A DNA stretch of 6,853 nt from Bacteroidales bacterium (lineage in GTDB: Bacteria; Bacteroidota; Bacteroidia; Bacteroidales; P3), in contig JAFWBF010000013.1 of NCBI GenBank assembly GCA_017507285.1, forward strand, positions 1 to 6,853, in the 5' to 3' direction. Position numbers and translations under genes: made by a program. Of the stretch, positions 1 through 6,317 are shown in pieces. The notes under the pieces were generated by a model. That model was not told the DNA's origin. It saw nothing but the letters and a program-made list of their open reading frames with translations, and searched no databases. Position 1 is the first letter of the stretch, and each line of letters begins with the position of its first letter.

Positions 1-30
1 CCTCTGCTCTACCAACTGAGCTACGACGCC
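1..30 (-). tRNA. tRNA gene, 5' portion only (runs off the window start)
   Basis: Read on the minus strand, the 30 bases form the first half of a tRNA: a 7-nt acceptor strand GGCGTCG, TA at positions 8-9, D stem GCTC paired with GAGC around the loop AGTTGGTA, then A26 and the first bases (GAGG) of the anticodon stem. The D-arm is canonical, including the GG of the D loop. The anticodon, T-arm and 3' end lie outside the window, so the amino acid cannot be assigned. A clade-type promoter sits just upstream at 49-79. I am sure it is a tRNA and unsure which one. Confidence 0.88.
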
Positions 31-48
31 ATCGTTGTTTTGCGAGTG

Positions 49-79
49 CAAAGGTACAACTTTTTTGCAAACCTACAAA
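49..79 (-). promoter_or_regulatory. Bacteroidetes-type promoter of the tRNA gene
   Basis: On the minus strand TTTG lies at 79-76 and TACCTTTG at 56-49, separated by 19 nt. This matches the Bacteroidetes sigma-ABfr consensus (TTTG at -33, TAnnTTTG at -7) at every defined base. Directly upstream, 96-81 read on the minus strand is an almost pure A tract, placed like an UP element, as expected for a strongly expressed stable-RNA gene. Transcription would start near 42-44, about a dozen nt before the tRNA 5' end at 30. Confidence 0.8.
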
Positions 80-393
80 GTTTTTTTTTATTTTTTAGTG
101 CTTTTATAATTTAGTATCATGATTATCAACAAGAAAAAGTTTCATTTTTTTTAGTGCAAAAGAAGAAAAAAAGAAGAAAAAAGTATACATATCCAAACTT
201 TTCATCCCTTTTTTATAGTCTTTTTAATCATAAATTTATTTTTTATGGTTTAGTATTTGTATTTCAATTATTTCATGTATATTTGCAATCGAAAACACGG
301 CATTTTATCTTGCCAATAATAACACATAATACATTTATTTGCAAAATAATAACAACAAAATAATATTTTTACAACAAAGATATATATCATATT
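80..393. other. T/A-rich divergent intergenic region between the tRNA and the SDR gene
   Basis: This stretch is dominated by homopolymer T and A runs (81-96, 145-152, 160-181). An open frame at 154-363 has a GTG start and encodes a low-complexity Lys/Phe/Tyr/Ile-rich product with no family character, as expected by chance in such DNA, so I do not call it. The 11-mer TTTTTTAGTGC occurs twice (91-101 and 147-157). Promoters point outward in both directions: toward the tRNA at 49-79 and toward the SDR gene at 256-285. I see nothing else in it. Confidence 0.6.
256..285 (+). promoter_or_regulatory. Probable promoter of the SDR gene
   Basis: TTTG at 256-259 is followed after an 18-nt spacer by TATATTTG at 278-285, matching the Bacteroidetes -33/-7 consensus. 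Transcription would start near 291-293, leaving a leader of about 100 nt before the ATG at 394. The surrounding AT-richness raises the chance of a fortuitous match, so confidence is moderate. Confidence 0.55.
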
Positions 394-1128
394 ATGGAAT
401 CGGAACGAATAATTATTTCGGGAGCAACCTCGGGAATCGGGTGTGAAATTGCCAAACTATATATTGGTAATGGATACAAAGTAGGGGTAATGGGTAGACG
501 TATAGAACTACTGAACGAACTAAAAGAAAAATCGCCGGAAAATGTTTTTGTACAACAGTTGGACATTAATTCCGACGATGCCACCACCAATTTTCAAACC
601 CTTATTGACAGCATGGGAGGTATGGATATATACTTCCATGTATCGGGTATAGGCTACCAAAACGTTCATTTGGATTACGACAAAGAGCTACGCACTGCCG
701 AAACCAACTGCAAAGGTTTCACACGAATGATTACCTACGCCTTCAATTATTTTGAACAACAAGGCAAAGGCCATATAGCATGTATAACATCTATTGCCGG
801 AACAAAAGGCCTTGGAGTTTCGCCGGCCTACTCTGCTACCAAGCGATACCAAAATCATTACATACAATGCATGGCACAATTGGCCACAATACGCAAGGTA
901 AAAATAACATTTACCGATATACGTCCGGGATTTGTAGCCACCGATCTTCTCAACGACAATCATAACTATCCTATGCTGATGAAAAAAGAATTTGTGGCCC
1001 AAGAAGCCTACAAAGCCGTGGCACGAAAAAGAAGAGTAAAGATAATAGATTGGCGATACAATTTGCTGGTAACGGCATGGAAGCTGATACCAAACTGCGT
1101 TTGGGAACGACTGCCAATAAAAAATTGA
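394..1128 (+). CDS. Short-chain dehydrogenase/reductase (SDR family, NAD(P)-dependent)
   Basis: A 244-residue protein, the usual length of a classical SDR (single Rossmann domain). The cofactor-binding glycine motif GATSGIG is at residues 10-16. R35-R36 at the end of the second strand suggest a preference for NADPH (inference from the family). The usual NNAG motif appears as HVSGIG (82-87). The catalytic tetrad is complete: N105, S133, Y146 and K150 (YSATK), followed by RPGFVATDL at 177-185. The C-terminus (about 200-244) is basic with a hydrophobic/aromatic patch (YNLLVTAWKLIPNCVWERL), which could associate with the membrane. The substrate cannot be read from the sequence. The gene is preceded by its own promoter-like motif and separated from lspA by 116 nt containing another -7 element, so it is probably transcribed separately. 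Start chosen at the first ATG, just before the Rossmann strand. Confidence 0.92.
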   Translation: MESERIIISGATSGIGCEIAKLYIGNGYKVGVMGRRIELLNELKEKSPENVFVQQLDINSDDATTNFQTLIDSMGGMDIYFHVSGIGYQNVHLDYDKELRTAETNCKGFTRMITYAFNYFEQQGKGHIACITSIAGTKGLGVSPAYSATKRYQNHYIQCMAQLATIRKVKITFTDIRPGFVATDLLNDNHNYPMLMKKEFVAQEAYKAVARKRRVKIIDWRYNLLVTAWKLIPNCVWERLPIKN

Positions 1129-1165
1129 AACACTCTATAGTGCTCTATTATTCAGAAATCTTTCG

Positions 1166-1173
1166 TATCTTTG
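1166..1173 (+). promoter_or_regulatory. -7 element upstream of lspA
   Basis: TATCTTTG matches the TAnnTTTG -7 consensus exactly and is followed by TATCTCC, a common context in this phylum. No convincing TTTG lies 18-21 nt upstream, so only the -7 box is supported. Transcription would start around 1179, leaving a leader of about 65 nt before the lspA ATG. It would drive the lspA-DUF2461-peptidase cluster independently of the SDR gene. Confidence 0.55.
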
Positions 1174-1244
1174 TATCTCCGTAGCAACGAAACAAACAAA
1201 ACACTACGTGGAAATATATTGATGAATATAAACGTATTAACATT

Positions 1245-1976
1245 ATGACAGAAGAAAAAAAGAATGGTTTTCGTATACCTTCAATCCATGTGACAAAGGA
1301 TCTTTTAAGGCGTATGCGTATGCCTGTAGCCATAGTATTATTGATTCTTTTGGCCGACCAAGTGCTAAAGATATGGGTGAAAACCCACATGCAAATAGGC
1401 GAAAGTATCCCTATGTTGGGCGATTGGTTTAAGATTTACTTTGTAGAAAACGAAGGTATGGCCTTTGGCATGGCCTTTGGTGGCAAGGTTGGAAAGATTA
1501 TCCTCACTCTTTTCCGCATTGTTGCATCGGTGGGCATCACATGGGCAATCTTTTATCTTGTCCAAAACAAAGCTCGCAAACTTACCATCATAAGTGTATC
1601 ATTAATATTGGCAGGAGCCTTGGGCAATATCATCGACAGTTGTTTTTACGGTCTTATCTTCAACGATAGTTATTATCAAGTGGCGGAATTTATGCCCGAA
1701 AGTGGTGGATACGCACCATTTTTTCAAGGCCGAGTGGTGGATATGTTTTATTTCCCTATTATAGACACCATTCTTCCAAATTGGCTTCCGCTAGTGGGAG
1801 GCAAGCACTTCACCTTTTTCGATGCCATTTTCAATATTGCCGACTGTGCAATTACCATAGGCGTAGCCCTCTTACTTATAGACCAAATAGCATTTGAAAA
1901 GAAAAACAAAACAACCGATGGTAGCAATGCCATCACTCAACAACAAACACAAACTTCAGCCACACATGAAAAATAA
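1245..1976 (+). CDS. lspA: Lipoprotein signal peptidase (signal peptidase II)
   Basis: Inner-membrane aspartyl protease that cleaves the signal peptide of prolipoproteins just before the lipid-modified cysteine. The 243-residue protein shows the family motifs in order: LADQVLK with D38 in the first membrane segment, NEGMAF (69-74), GALGNIID (124-131), VVD with D166, and FNIAD (196-200). D166 and D200 correspond to the catalytic aspartate pair of the family. About four hydrophobic segments are visible (about 28-45, 84-106, 113-131, 194-213). It is longer than the proteobacterial enzyme (about 160-170 residues) because of an insert of about 35 residues between GNIID and VVD, another before FNIAD, a basic N-terminal extension, and a Gln/Thr-rich tail after residue 220. 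The usual D-R after GN is D-S here. These traits fit Bacteroidetes LspA as I know it. Its end overlaps the next gene by 11 nt, implying co-transcription. Confidence 0.95.
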   Translation: MTEEKKNGFRIPSIHVTKDLLRRMRMPVAIVLLILLADQVLKIWVKTHMQIGESIPMLGDWFKIYFVENEGMAFGMAFGGKVGKIILTLFRIVASVGITWAIFYLVQNKARKLTIISVSLILAGALGNIIDSCFYGLIFNDSYYQVAEFMPESGGYAPFFQGRVVDMFYFPIIDTILPNWLPLVGGKHFTFFDAIFNIADCAITIGVALLLIDQIAFEKKNKTTDGSNAITQQQTQTSATHEK

Positions 1977-2637
1977 AATATCGCCTTTTGTATTGGATTT
2001 TCTCCACGATTTGTCGGAAAACAATAATCGCGAATGGTTCAACGACAATAAAAGTCGATGGCAAAGCGCCAAAGCCGACTTTTTGGAGTTTGTAGAAAAC
2101 CTTATGCCGGAACTATACCGGATGGATAACAGCATAGGCATACAGAGCGCCGAAAAATGCATGTACCGCATACATCGCGACATACGTTTCAGTCCCGACA
2201 AGACACCCTACAAGGTACATCTTGCCGCCTATATAGCCACCGGCGGCGTAAAACGCCATGGCCGACCCGGCTACTACATACATATCGAAAACAATAATTC
2301 GGGTTGCGGTGGCGGCATATTCATGCCCGAAACCGACACACTTACAGCTATCAGAAAAGAAATATACTACAACATAGATACCTTCAAGAGCATTATAGAC
2401 AACAACGATTTCAAAAAGTACTACCCACAACTATGGCAGATAGATATGCTCAAACAAGCGCCAAAAGGGTTTCCAAAAGACTTTGAAGGCGTGGAATGGC
2501 TCAAATATAAACACTATGTAACGATGTGCGATTTTACAAACACCGATGTGTTGAGCAACGACTTTGGCTCACGTGTGATGGATGCTTTCCGTGCCACATA
2601 CCCGCTAAACAAATTTATAATAGACGCAATGAATTAA
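1966..2637 (+). CDS. DUF2461 / TIGR02453 family protein of unknown function
   Basis: The product is 223 residues, close to the usual length of this family, which has no established biochemical role. Recognisable family segments are NNREWFNDNKSRW (19-32), RIHRDIRFSPDKTPYK (68-83), PGYYIHIE (101-108), GGGIFMP (115-121), PKGFP (166-170) and LKYKHYV (179-185). No signal peptide or membrane segment is seen, so it is likely cytoplasmic. I chose the ATG at 1966 over an in-frame ATG at 1894: the extra 24 residues are Lys/Gln-rich with no family similarity and lie entirely inside the lspA tail, whereas the protein from 1966 begins with the normal ISPFVLDFL start. The 11-nt overlap with lspA and the 20-nt gap to the peptidase gene indicate one operon. 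Nothing shows that it works with either neighbour. Confidence 0.88.
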   Translation: MKNKISPFVLDFLHDLSENNNREWFNDNKSRWQSAKADFLEFVENLMPELYRMDNSIGIQSAEKCMYRIHRDIRFSPDKTPYKVHLAAYIATGGVKRHGRPGYYIHIENNNSGCGGGIFMPETDTLTAIRKEIYYNIDTFKSIIDNNDFKKYYPQLWQIDMLKQAPKGFPKDFEGVEWLKYKHYVTMCDFTNTDVLSNDFGSRVMDAFRATYPLNKFIIDAMN

Positions 2638-2657
2638 TAATAAAAATACATATACAA

Positions 2658-4835
2658 ATGAAAAAAAATATTCTATGCCTATTGGCAATAATGATTTTTG
2701 GCTGCACCTACAGCATAGCACAAAAAAACATAACCCTCGAAGACATTTGGCTAAACGGCACCTTTTCGGCCAAAGGAATATCGGAAATACGCTCTATGAA
2801 CGATGGCGAACACTACTGTATTTTGAAACAAACCGGAATAGAGAAGTATGCCTACAAAACAGGCAAAAAAGTAGAAGACGTATGCTTGTTTAACAGTTCT
2901 AACAACGGTAACGATGGAAAACCAATGCCACGAATAGAGTCGTATACATTCGACAGCAACGAAAAACAGATACTCCTAAGCAGCGACTTTGAACCAATAT
3001 ACCGCCACTCGGGAATATCAAACTACTACATCTACAACATCGAAAACAAAACTTTCGAACTAATATCGCACAATGGCAAACAACGCCTCACCACCTTTTC
3101 GCCCGACGGAACAATGGTAGCATTTGTTCGCAACAACAATATATACATAATGAATCTTGCCACAAAAGAAGAGAAACAAATAACATTCGATGGCAAAATC
3201 AACAGTATTATCAATGGCACCACCGATTGGGTTTACGAAGAAGAATTTGGCATAACACAAGGCTTCTATTGGTCGGCCGACAGCAAAAAGATTGCCTTCT
3301 ACCGCTTCGACGAAAGTCATGTAAAAGAATATACCATGCAAATGTGGGGCAACCTATATCCCGACAACTACAAATTTAAATACCCCAAAGCCGGCGAAAC
3401 CAACTCTATAGTAGATATCCTTATATACGACCTGCCATCGCAAAAAACCATGAAACTAGACATCGGAAGCCAAAACGACCAATACATACCCCGCATAAAA
3501 TGGACACGCGATGCCAACACCCTTGCCCTTATGCGTATGAACCGCCATCAAAACAATATGGAACTACTACTTGCCGATGCTACCACAGGACAAATATCTC
3601 CCATGCATACCGAAACCGACAAAGCCTACATCGATGTGCCCGATACATGGATATTCCTTACCGATGGCAAACACTTCCTTATAACCAGCGAGAAAGACGG
3701 CTACAACCACATATACATGTACGACCTTAAAGGCAACCTTGTAAAACAGATTACCACAGGCAACTACGATGTAGTACGCATTGCCGGCATCGACGAAAAG
3801 AACAAAAAAATATATTATACCTCCAAAGAAAGCTCGCCTATCAACACAGATTTATATGTCATTAACTTTGATGGCAAAAAGAAAACCAAGCTTTCGGACA
3901 AGCCCGGCACCTACAGTGCCTCGTTCAGCAACGGATGCCACTACTATATATCCAACTTTACCGATGCCAACACACCCCCTATCTACACCATCCACAACGC
4001 CAAAGGCAAACAGCTGGTTATGCTGCAAGACAATGCCAAGCTGGCAAAAAAGATGAAAGAATACGGCAACGAAACCAAAACTTTTGGCACCCTTACCACC
4101 TCCGAAGGCATAAGCTTGAACTACTATATCATCAAGCCTGCCAACTTCGATAGCACCCACCGCTACCCACTATTCTTCTATGTTTATGGCGGCCCGGGCA
4201 ACCAACAAGTTACCAACCGCTACGGCGGTAGCGACTACTATTGGCACCGTATGCTGGCACAAAAAGGATACATAGTGGTATGTATAGACGGACGCGGTAC
4301 CGGCGGACGTGGAGCCGAGTTTAAAAAAGTTACCTACAAAGAGCTGGGAAAATACGAATGTATTGATGTTATAGAAGCTGCCAAATATTTTGGAAAACAA
4401 CCTTGGGTAGACGAAAGTCGCATAGGTATATTCGGCTGGAGCTTTGGAGGCTACCTCTCATCGCTGGCCATACTCAAAGGCAACGATGTGTTTAAGACTG
4501 CCATTGCCGTAGCACCCGTTACCACATGGCGATACTACAACACTATATATACCGAACGTTTCCTACGCCGCCCACAAGAAAATGCCGAGGGATACGACCA
4601 AAACTCGCCTATCAATTTTGCCAACCGTCTGAAAGGAAACTACCTGATAGTACACGGTACCGGCGACGACAATGTGCATCTGCAAAACGCAATAGATATG
4701 ATAACAGCCCTTCAGAAAGAAGGAAAACAATTTGATATGCATATCTATCCCAACAAAAACCACAGCATATACGGCGGCAATACACGTTGGCATTTGTACA
4801 AACTGATGACAAACTTTATAGAAGAAAAATTGTAG
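2658..4835 (+). CDS. dpp4: Secreted S9B-family dipeptidyl peptidase IV (prolyl dipeptidyl peptidase)
   Basis: Serine exopeptidase expected to release X-Pro/X-Ala dipeptides from peptide N-termini in the periplasm or at the cell surface, feeding peptide catabolism. The 725-residue size fits bacterial DPP IV. Order: signal peptide (1-21), beta-propeller domain (about 25-480), C-terminal alpha/beta hydrolase. The propeller carries DWVYEEEF (190-197); E195/E196 correspond to the double-Glu motif that binds the substrate amino terminus. The hydrolase has YVYGGPG (508-514, Y510 at the oxyanion position), nucleophile S595 in GWSFGG, D670 in HGTGDDNVH and H702 in NHSIYGG, a complete triad. Y627, Y631, R634 and N672 match the S1-pocket region. 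The residue after the nucleophile is Phe rather than the common Tyr. An upstream in-frame ATG at 2526 is rejected because it would overlap the previous gene by 112 nt and hide the signal peptide. It is last in the lspA cluster. A prolyl tripeptidyl peptidase is the main alternative. Confidence 0.93.
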   Translation: MKKNILCLLAIMIFGCTYSIAQKNITLEDIWLNGTFSAKGISEIRSMNDGEHYCILKQTGIEKYAYKTGKKVEDVCLFNSSNNGNDGKPMPRIESYTFDSNEKQILLSSDFEPIYRHSGISNYYIYNIENKTFELISHNGKQRLTTFSPDGTMVAFVRNNNIYIMNLATKEEKQITFDGKINSIINGTTDWVYEEEFGITQGFYWSADSKKIAFYRFDESHVKEYTMQMWGNLYPDNYKFKYPKAGETNSIVDILIYDLPSQKTMKLDIGSQNDQYIPRIKWTRDANTLALMRMNRHQNNMELLLADATTGQISPMHTETDKAYIDVPDTWIFLTDGKHFLITSEKDGYNHIYMYDLKGNLVKQITTGNYDVVRIAGIDEKNKKIYYTSKESSPINTDLYVINFDGKKKTKLSDKPGTYSASFSNGCHYYISNFTDANTPPIYTIHNAKGKQLVMLQDNAKLAKKMKEYGNETKTFGTLTTSEGISLNYYIIKPANFDSTHRYPLFFYVYGGPGNQQVTNRYGGSDYYWHRMLAQKGYIVVCIDGRGTGGRGAEFKKVTYKELGKYECIDVIEAAKYFGKQPWVDESRIGIFGWSFGGYLSSLAILKGNDVFKTAIAVAPVTTWRYYNTIYTERFLRRPQENAEGYDQNSPINFANRLKGNYLIVHGTGDDNVHLQNAIDMITALQKEGKQFDMHIYPNKNHSIYGGNTRWHLYKLMTNFIEEKL

Positions 4836-4918
4836 GTTTTTGGCATTGATAAACAAGATATTAGAAAAAATACTGAAATAAAATGCCTATAAAACACTGT
4901 AGATTGTAAGAAAATTTG

Positions 4919-4926
4919 TAATTTTG
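4919..4926 (+). promoter_or_regulatory. -7 element upstream of the beta-barrel gene
   Basis: TAATTTTG fits TAnnTTTG. At the expected -33 position the bases are ACTG (4896-4899), a weak match to TTTG. Transcription would begin near 4932, giving a leader of about 90 nt that contains the hairpin at 4948-4980. Local AT-richness makes this a moderate call. Confidence 0.4.
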
Positions 4927-4947
4927 TAGCTGATTTTCAGAGAGCGA

Positions 4948-4980
4948 AAACGCATTCTTTTAGCTGAAAAGAATGCGTTT
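4948..4980 (+). terminator. Perfect 14-bp hairpin after the peptidase gene; terminator or leader attenuator
   Basis: AAACGCATTCTTTT (4948-4961) pairs perfectly with 4967-4980 around the 5-nt loop AGCTG. It lies 113 nt after the peptidase stop and 44 nt before the next start. As a terminator it has A-rich upstream and T-rich downstream stem arms, but no T run continues past the stem (next bases CTGTAGG). It also lies downstream of the -7 element at 4919, so it could instead be a structure in the leader of the 5025 gene. The role is uncertain; the hairpin itself is unmistakable. Confidence 0.5.
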
Positions 4981-5024
4981 CTGTAGGCTAAAACATTGAA
5001 GTTAAGAATAAATAAAAATAAGCT

Positions 5025-5714
5025 ATGTCTGTAAAAAAGATAATTATTACAAGTATAATATCGCTATTTTTCGGCTTTTCGGCCAACGCACAATTCAGTG
5101 CCGTAGGAGGCCGTGCCGGTATCGGTTTCGCCAAATTTGGCGACGATCTTTTTATGCATTCCACCACCGGACTTAACGTTGGCGGATTTGTCAAATACTC
5201 CTTCTCAATAGGTTCGCTACCCGAAATGGAACTGCAATCGGGATTATCATTGGTTCGAAAAGGCTCGAAAATGGAAAAAACCGACCTTATAACCAATATC
5301 GTTGACGTATATCATCCATGGTATTTACAGGTACCTTTGCTACTAGTGTATACATATAGACTACCTATCGCCGACGAACATTTTGTAAACTTCTCCATAG
5401 GTCCGGCTGCCAATATCGGCCTCTTTGGCACACGCCAACGCACCATCATAAGCCCCGACTATGTGGGTGTATGGGGACCGGAATGGAACAGCCAAACCGA
5501 ACACGAGATATTCGACGAGTGGGAAAGGTTCGACCTAAGCCTTATAATATGCCTGGGCTACCGCTTCCGCGACCTTACTTTCGACTTTGTGATAGATAAA
5601 AGTTTCTTCATACCAATGGAGGAAAAAGATGCTTTGATCGACGACCGCAACTCGTTTACCGGTACACAACAAGCATTTACATTTATGTTGGGATACCACT
5701 TCTCATTGAAATAA
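5025..5714 (+). CDS. Outer-membrane beta-barrel protein (porin-like / PorT-like family)
   Basis: A 229-residue exported protein. The N-terminus has two lysines, a hydrophobic core (about 6-18) and a signal peptidase I site SANA|Q after residue 22. The mature part alternates hydrophobic and polar residues in strand-like stretches (GGRAGIGFAKFG, LNVGGFVKYSFSI, MELQSGLSLVRKG, YLQVPLLLVYTYRL, VNFSIGPAANIGLFG, FDLSLIICLGYRF), ending in a final strand FTFMLGYHFSLK. This is the pattern of the Bacteroidetes small beta-barrel proteins (OMP_b-brl_2 type), probably 8 strands. It would sit in the outer membrane; no substrate or partner can be assigned. It appears to be a single-gene unit: a promoter-like motif and hairpin lie upstream, a strong terminator downstream. 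Confidence 0.82.
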   Translation: MSVKKIIITSIISLFFGFSANAQFSAVGGRAGIGFAKFGDDLFMHSTTGLNVGGFVKYSFSIGSLPEMELQSGLSLVRKGSKMEKTDLITNIVDVYHPWYLQVPLLLVYTYRLPIADEHFVNFSIGPAANIGLFGTRQRTIISPDYVGVWGPEWNSQTEHEIFDEWERFDLSLIICLGYRFRDLTFDFVIDKSFFIPMEEKDALIDDRNSFTGTQQAFTFMLGYHFSLK

Positions 5715-5754
5715 AACATCGAGAGATATATAATCATAAAATAAAAACATCACC

Positions 5755-5793
5755 AAAAAGCCTTGCCAACCATCATATCGGCATGGCTTTTTT
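5755..5793 (+). terminator. Intrinsic terminator of the beta-barrel gene
   Basis: AAAAAGCCTTGCC (5755-5767) pairs with GGCATGGCTTTTT (5780-5792) with one T-T mismatch in a 13-bp stem and a 12-nt loop. The descending arm ends in six T residues (5788-5793). It begins 41 nt after the stop codon. Because the ascending arm begins with an A run, it could also work on the opposite strand. Confidence 0.82.
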
Positions 5794-5828
5794 ATATATA
5801 TAAACAAACCCACAATCCACCCCCTTCG

Positions 5829-5941
5829 AGCATCCCCACACTTTTGCCATCATAACCCTGCGGGTTACGACCCAAAAGTGCCATACTTACGACCCGTAAC
5901 TCCCATAGTTACGACCCAAAACAATGGCACTTATGGATGCT
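5829..5941. repeat. Nested inverted repeats bounding a 113-bp segment
   Basis: AGCATCC (5829-5835) is mirrored by GGATGCT (5935-5941). Inside it, AAGTGCCAT (5876-5884) is mirrored by ATGGCACTT (5924-5932). Two smaller hairpins are also present: TAACCC/GGGTTA around TGC (5853-5867) and GTAAC/GTTAC (5896-5900, 5908-5912). A short segment with matching ends and internal palindromes resembles a REP- or MITE-like non-coding element. No flanking target duplication was recognised, so mobility is inference only. Confidence 0.5.
5865..5930 (+). repeat. Tandem repeat array A, 22-bp period, three units
   Basis: TTACGACCC occurs at 5865, 5887 and 5909, exactly 22 bp apart. The first two units continue with a variable 7-nt stretch and then CCATA plus C or G; the third shares AAAA after the core but diverges at its end. 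A decayed fourth unit (5931-5952) starts with TTA and ends in GCATAC like unit 1. The absence of identical full repeats and the lack of distinct spacers rule out a CRISPR. Confidence 0.72.
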
Positions 5942-5995
5942 AAACCGCATACCTATTCCCGGCAACCATTATAAACAGAAATCCCTATATATATT

Positions 5996-6021
5996 GGGCG
6001 AATGCGATTCGCCCCTACAAT
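5996..6021. repeat. GGGCGAAT hairpin repeat, copy 1
   Basis: GGGCGAAT (5996-6003) and ATTCGCCC (6007-6014) form a perfect 8-bp stem around GCG, followed by CTACAAT. On the minus strand it reads ATTGTAGGGGCGAATCGC, which I recognise as the type of short palindromic repeat dispersed in intergenic regions of many genomes, including Bacteroidetes. Function unknown. Confidence 0.65.
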
Positions 6022-6035
6022 TATCCACACATATA

Positions 6036-6063
6036 TTCGTACGGGCGTATCGTATACGCACCC
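6036..6063. repeat. GGGCGTAT hairpin repeat, copy 2, inverted relative to copy 1
   Basis: TTCGTACGGGCGTAT is followed by CGT and ATACGC; GCGTAT (6045-6050) pairs with ATACGC (6054-6059), and the stem continues through two G-C pairs (6043-6044 with 6061-6062) after a bulged A. It aligns with the minus strand of copy 1 (most positions shared, including GTA-GGGCG and the central AT), so the two copies face each other across about 15 nt and could form one larger imperfect foldback. Confidence 0.55.
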
Positions 6064-6098
6064 CCCTTGCATACGTCTCACCACCTACATCCTTTTTC

Positions 6099-6186
6099 CT
6101 CCCCGATCCGGATTCATCTCCCTCGTGATGTAGATAAAATTTCCTCACGATGAAAATTCATCTCCCTCACGATGAAAATTTCCTTC
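6099..6186 (+). repeat. Tandem repeat array B, 22-bp period, four units
   Basis: Units begin at 6099, 6121, 6143 and 6165. CCTCACGATGAAAATT is identical at 6143-6158 and 6165-6180; the unit at 6121 has CCTCGTGATG and then AAAATT in register; the unit at 6099 keeps CGAT and the ending ATTCATCTC shared with the 6143 unit. A degraded remnant follows at 6187. Each unit has small internal palindromy (TTCATC with GATGAA). The sequence is unrelated to array A although the period is the same. Confidence 0.7.
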
Positions 6187-6317
6187 CTTCGGAATAAAAA
6201 AGGCCAACCCTCGGCAAAAAATATTTCAACCCACAACGCCCTATTGCACAACACCCTACGCCCAATATTCAAAACCACGACTGTTTTTTTGAAAAAAAAG
6301 TTTCATCTCCGTTCCCG

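Noticed and set aside
154..363. Open frame of 69 codons with a GTG start
   Set aside because: The product is low-complexity (Lys run, then Phe/Tyr/Ile-rich), arises from homopolymeric AT-rich DNA, and overlaps the probable SDR promoter at 256-285.
1131..1142. Terminator after the SDR gene
   Set aside because: Only a 4-bp stem (CACT/AGTG) is formed and no T run follows.
1894..1965. Upstream start for the DUF2461 protein
   Set aside because: The added 24 residues lie fully within the lspA reading region, are Lys/Gln-rich and do not resemble the family N-terminus; the ATG at 1966 gives the usual start.
2526..2657. Upstream start for the dipeptidyl peptidase
   Set aside because: It would overlap the preceding gene by 112 nt and bury the obvious signal peptide that begins at 2658.
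3852..4160. Minus-strand open frames inside the peptidase and other genes
   Set aside because: They are antisense to well-supported coding sequence, have Val/Phe/Gly-biased products typical of shadow frames, and lack family motifs.
5937..6128. Open frame of 63 codons in the intergenic region
   Set aside because: It runs through the hairpin repeats and array B, has a Pro/Ser-rich product without domain character, and no promoter or start context.
5865..6186. CRISPR array
   Set aside because: The period of 22 bp is too short for repeat plus spacer, the conserved cores are continuous with degenerate units, and no cas gene is nearby.
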